64,000 nucleotides of DNA from Rhodothermales bacterium (lineage in GTDB: Bacteria; Bacteroidota; Rhodothermia; Rhodothermales; UBA10348). The translations under genes and the position numbers were made by a program. This document shows, in pieces, positions 61,350-64,000 of the stretch (its first letter is position 1; each line of letters opens with the position of its first letter). The notes beneath the pieces were generated by a model. It did not search any database and was not told where the DNA came from. It saw only the letters and a program-made list of their open reading frames with translations. The stretch spans positions 1-64,000 of the forward strand of contig JANJTM010000068.1 of assembly GCA_024711125.1 (NCBI GenBank), read 5' to 3'.

Positions 61350-61820
61350 ATGCAGATCAGCGAAATTCTCTCACCGGGCACCATCCGAGCCGGCCTGGAG
61401 GGTTCCGACAAGCGGTCGGTCATCCACGCGATGATCGATCTGCTCGCAGGCCATCCGGCCGTGGAAGACCTCGAGGAAGTGCGGCGCGTCGTACTCGAGC
61501 GGGAGGAGCTGATGTCCACGGGCGTGGGCAAGGGACTTGCGCTCCCCCACGGCAAGACCTCGGCCGTGACCGCGAACGTGGCAGCGCTCGCGCTGACCAG
61601 GGAGCCGATCGACTTCGAGGCGATGGACGATCAACCGGTGCGCCTCGTATTCCTCCTGGTCGGAACCCCCGAGGCCAAGTCGCAGCACGTGAAAATCCTC
61701 TCCCGGATCTCACGGCTCATGAATCGGGACGCCGTTCGCGACCGGATGCTCGCAGCGCGCACGCACGACGACCTCTACCGGGCGGTCGTCGAGGGCGAGG
61801 CGTCCCTTCTCGAACACTGA
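61350..61820 (+). CDS. ptsN: PTS IIA-like nitrogen-regulatory protein (PtsN/EIIANtr)
   Basis: This is a 156-residue single-domain IIA protein of the fructose/mannitol type. The phosphorylated histidine is in LPHGK (about residue 67) after GVGKGLALPHGK. The segment RLVFLLVGTPEAKSQHVKILSRISRLM is typical of PtsN. Such proteins regulate potassium, phosphate and nitrogen balance instead of transporting sugar. No EIIB/EIIC genes are nearby. A TTG-N21-TAGTAT element at 61238-61267 is a possible promoter, leaving a leader of about 80 nt. hisS starts 15 nt after the stop. Confidence 0.92.
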   Translation: MQISEILSPGTIRAGLEGSDKRSVIHAMIDLLAGHPAVEDLEEVRRVVLEREELMSTGVGKGLALPHGKTSAVTANVAALALTREPIDFEAMDDQPVRLVFLLVGTPEAKSQHVKILSRISRLMNRDAVRDRMLAARTHDDLYRAVVEGEASLLEH

Positions 61821-61835
61821 CCCGGAGCCTGCGTC

Positions 61836-63125
61836 GTGTCGAACCCGATCCGATCGATCACGGGCACGTTCGACGTGCTGCCCGATGCCTACCGAGTCGA
61901 CGATGCCCTGATCGCCGGTTCCGCGGCCTGGCGTCACGTGGAAGCGACCGTGCGGGATGTCATGGCACGGTACGGTGCGGAGGAGATCCGCACGCCTATC
62001 CTGGAGCCGACCGAATTGATCGCCCGGGGCATCGGCCAGCTCACCGACATCGTCTCGAAGGAGATGTTCGCCTTCGAACGCGGCGACACGAACTACGTGC
62101 TGCGCCCCGAGCTGACCGCTCCCGTGATGCGGGCGTACCTGCAGCACCGGCTCGACCAGCGCGGAGGGGTGCAGCGCCTCTACTACATCGGGCCCTGTTT
62201 CCGCGCCGAGCGCCCCCAGCGCGGGCGTTATCGCCAGTTCCACCAGTTCGGAGTGGAGTGCATCGGCGCCGAGGCGCCGCAGGCCGACGTCGAGGTCATC
62301 TCGATGATGATCGGGGTCTACCGCGCACTCGGCGTGAGCGACATGAAGCTGCGCCTGAATACGCTGGGCGATGCCGAGAGCCGGCCGCGATACAGGCAGG
62401 CCCTGCAGGCATTCCTGGCCCCGCACGCCGCACGCCTTACCGAAACGAGCCGGCAGCGGCTCGAGACCAACCCGTTGCGCATCCTCGATACGAAGGACCC
62501 CGGCGAGCGGGCCCTCCTCGCGGATGCGCCGAAGCTCGTCGACTTCGTGGACGGGGCATCAAGGGAACACTACGACCGCGTACGGAACCTGCTGTCGGCC
62601 CAGGGCATCGCCTTCGAGGAGGATCCGTTCCTCGTCCGCGGCCTCGACTACTACACACGGACCTCCTTCGAGCTGGAGAGCCCGGCCCTCGGCGCGCAGA
62701 GCGCGTTGGCGGGCGGAGGGCGGTACGACCTGCTCGCGCTCGAGGTGGGGGGACGGGAAGCCGTCCCGGCCGTCGGGTTCGCGGCCGGAATGGAGCGGCT
62801 CTTCCTCGCGCTCGACGCGGCCGGCATCGCGATGCCGGCCGCCGAACGGCTCGATGCCTACCTCGTGGCCCTGGGCGACGAGGCGTCCGAGTGGGCGACC
62901 GGGACAGCGGCCCGACTGCGCGAAGGCGGGCTTCGCGTCGCGACCGACCTGCTTTCCCGATCGATGAAAGCCCAGATGCGGGAGGCGAACCGACTGTCGG
63001 CGCGCTACGCGGTCATCGTCGGGTCCGACGAAATGGCCGCGCGCGAGGCCATGGTGCGTGACATGGCCGGGGCCGAGCAGGAGCGGGTCCCGTTCGACGA
63101 CCTCGCGCTGCGCCTCCGGGCCTGA
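61836..63125 (+). CDS. hisS: Histidyl-tRNA synthetase
   Basis: This is a class II aminoacyl-tRNA synthetase that charges tRNA-His. The 429-residue protein has the motif 1 region (EEIRTPILEPTELIARGIG), motif 2 GPCFRAERPQRGRYRQFHQFG, the histidine-specific RGLDYYTRTSFEL, motif 3 PAVGFAAGMERL, and the C-terminal anticodon-binding domain (DAYLVALGDEASEWA). The start is GTG at 61836, with GGAG 8 nt upstream. Confidence 0.96.
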   Translation: MSNPIRSITGTFDVLPDAYRVDDALIAGSAAWRHVEATVRDVMARYGAEEIRTPILEPTELIARGIGQLTDIVSKEMFAFERGDTNYVLRPELTAPVMRAYLQHRLDQRGGVQRLYYIGPCFRAERPQRGRYRQFHQFGVECIGAEAPQADVEVISMMIGVYRALGVSDMKLRLNTLGDAESRPRYRQALQAFLAPHAARLTETSRQRLETNPLRILDTKDPGERALLADAPKLVDFVDGASREHYDRVRNLLSAQGIAFEEDPFLVRGLDYYTRTSFELESPALGAQSALAGGGRYDLLALEVGGREAVPAVGFAAGMERLFLALDAAGIAMPAAERLDAYLVALGDEASEWATGTAARLREGGLRVATDLLSRSMKAQMREANRLSARYAVIVGSDEMAAREAMVRDMAGAEQERVPFDDLALRLRA

Positions 63126-63273
63126 CGATCCCGGGGTCCTCTGCCGCCTCGGCGTGTGAGCGTCCGGCCGCGGCTGACCCGGACGCACGAATCGCGACCC
63201 CGCGGCGCACCGGTCCCACGGGATCGCCCGCCGTACGCCGGCGTTGCACGCTGCAGCCACCTGCCCGCGCGCC

Positions 63274-64000
63274 ATGTATCCCCGCATCAGCGACCTGTTC
63301 AAGGACTTCCTGGGCTTCGAACTGCCGTTTCCCATCTACTCGTTCGGGTTCATGGTGGCCGTGGCGGTGCTGCTGGCCGCATGGATCACGCAGAAGGAAC
63401 TGGATCGCCTGCACGGAGAGGGTCGCATCGGCAAGGTCCGGCTCCCGGACCGCAAGGATCGCAAGCGCCTCGTGGACGTGAGTCCTTCCCATCTCATGGG
63501 AACGGTCACGATGCTGGCCGTCGCCGGCGGATTCGCTGGCGCCAAGCTCTTCCACATCCTCGAGAACCTCGGCGAGTTCTTCGCGGACCCGCTGGGTATG
63601 ATCTTCTCGTCGGGCGGATTCACGTTTTACGGAGGGCTGATCGTCGCCGCCGTGCTCATCGCGAGATACGTGAAGAAGCACGGCGTCGCCGTTCCGCTCT
63701 TCGCCGACGCGGTGGCCCCCGGACTCATGCTGGCCTATGGCGTCGGCCGGATCGGGTGCCACCTGGCGGGCGACGGAGACTGGGGCATCGCGTCGAACGT
63801 GGCCGACAAACCGTCGTGGATCCCGACCTTCCTCTGGTCGGAGACGTATCCCCGCAACATCTGGGGCGTCGACCTGTCGCAGTCGCCGGTCTACCCGACT
63901 CCGCTCTACGAATTCGCGATGGCCGCCCTGCTGGCCGCTGCCCTGTGGACCCTGCGTCGCCACCCGTTCCGCGCGGGATGGCTCTTTTCGCTGTACCTCG
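63274..64000 (+). CDS. lgt: Prolipoprotein diacylglyceryl transferase (3' truncated)
   Basis: Lgt attaches diacylglyceryl to the lipobox cysteine of prolipoproteins, the first step for the many lipoproteins in this window. The visible 242 residues start MYPRISDLFKDFLG at ATG 63274. They show membrane helices (SFGFMVAVAVLLAAWITQ, GFAGAKLFHILENL), the GGFTFYGGLIVAA segment, and the signature GRIGCHLAGDGDWGIASN, in the form typical of Bacteroidota-type Lgt. A C-terminal helix begins PTPLYEFAMAALLAAALW. The remainder lies outside the window. Confidence 0.93.
   Translation, partial: MYPRISDLFKDFLGFELPFPIYSFGFMVAVAVLLAAWITQKELDRLHGEGRIGKVRLPDRKDRKRLVDVSPSHLMGTVTMLAVAGGFAGAKLFHILENLGEFFADPLGMIFSSGGFTFYGGLIVAAVLIARYVKKHGVAVPLFADAVAPGLMLAYGVGRIGCHLAGDGDWGIASNVADKPSWIPTFLWSETYPRNIWGVDLSQSPVYPTPLYEFAMAALLAAALWTLRRHPFRAGWLFSLYL

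Overview
The window is a high-GC chromosomal segment from a Gram-negative bacterium. The most likely source is the Rhodothermota/Bacteroidota lineage. Supporting signs are a short CarB ending in a Bacteroidota-like tail without the MGS domain, an Lgt with the GRIGCHLAGDGDWG signature, a BY-kinase polysaccharide co-polymerase, an ECF sigma/FecR/STN-receptor module, and promoter-like TTG-N20-TAnCTT elements. Gemmatimonadota is the main alternative. No phage, plasmid, insertion sequence or CRISPR array is visible.

Region 1 (1-4206) is housekeeping: the end of secG, RNase P RNA, a coiled-coil zinc-ribbon-family protein that has lost most of its cysteines, a Nif3-family metal protein and an MFS transporter. 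Region 2 (4262-21604) is a long leftward run of tightly packed genes for a Wzx/Wzy-type exopolysaccharide: priming sugar phosphotransferase, co-polymerase/tyrosine kinase, flippase, polymerase/ligase, three GT4 glycosyltransferases, a large beta-propeller lipoprotein and six sulfotransferase-like genes. It probably makes a heavily sulfated polymer.

Region 3 (21736-34949) holds a tRNA-Arg(CCU) that ends one base before the next start codon, two oxidoreductases, an outer-membrane protein, and a compact YaiO-barrel/HEAT/GT2-synthase operon that looks like a second polysaccharide system. It continues with a fatty-acid desaturase with an unusual coiled-coil tail, an RRM RNA-binding protein, a ThuA-sugar-dehydrogenase lipoprotein, a PHP phosphodiesterase and TonB. 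Region 4 (34950-40079) is carAB preceded by a strong internal terminator in its leader, then a 52-bp hairpin repeat and a decayed vapBC toxin-antitoxin locus.

Region 5 (40080-52189) holds an M16 peptidase and a leftward surface-signalling operon: ECF sigma factor, FecR, serpin, lipoprotein, beta-barrel protein and STN-type TonB receptor, with another lipoprotein beyond it. Region 6 (52242-64000) is housekeeping again: mtaB, psd-pssA, purS, clpS, rlpA, a YigZ-family gene, rnhA, obg, dprA, rluD, ptsN, hisS and the start of lgt.

Most genes are supported by clear motifs. The specific substrates of the two polysaccharide systems and of the receptor operon are inferences.
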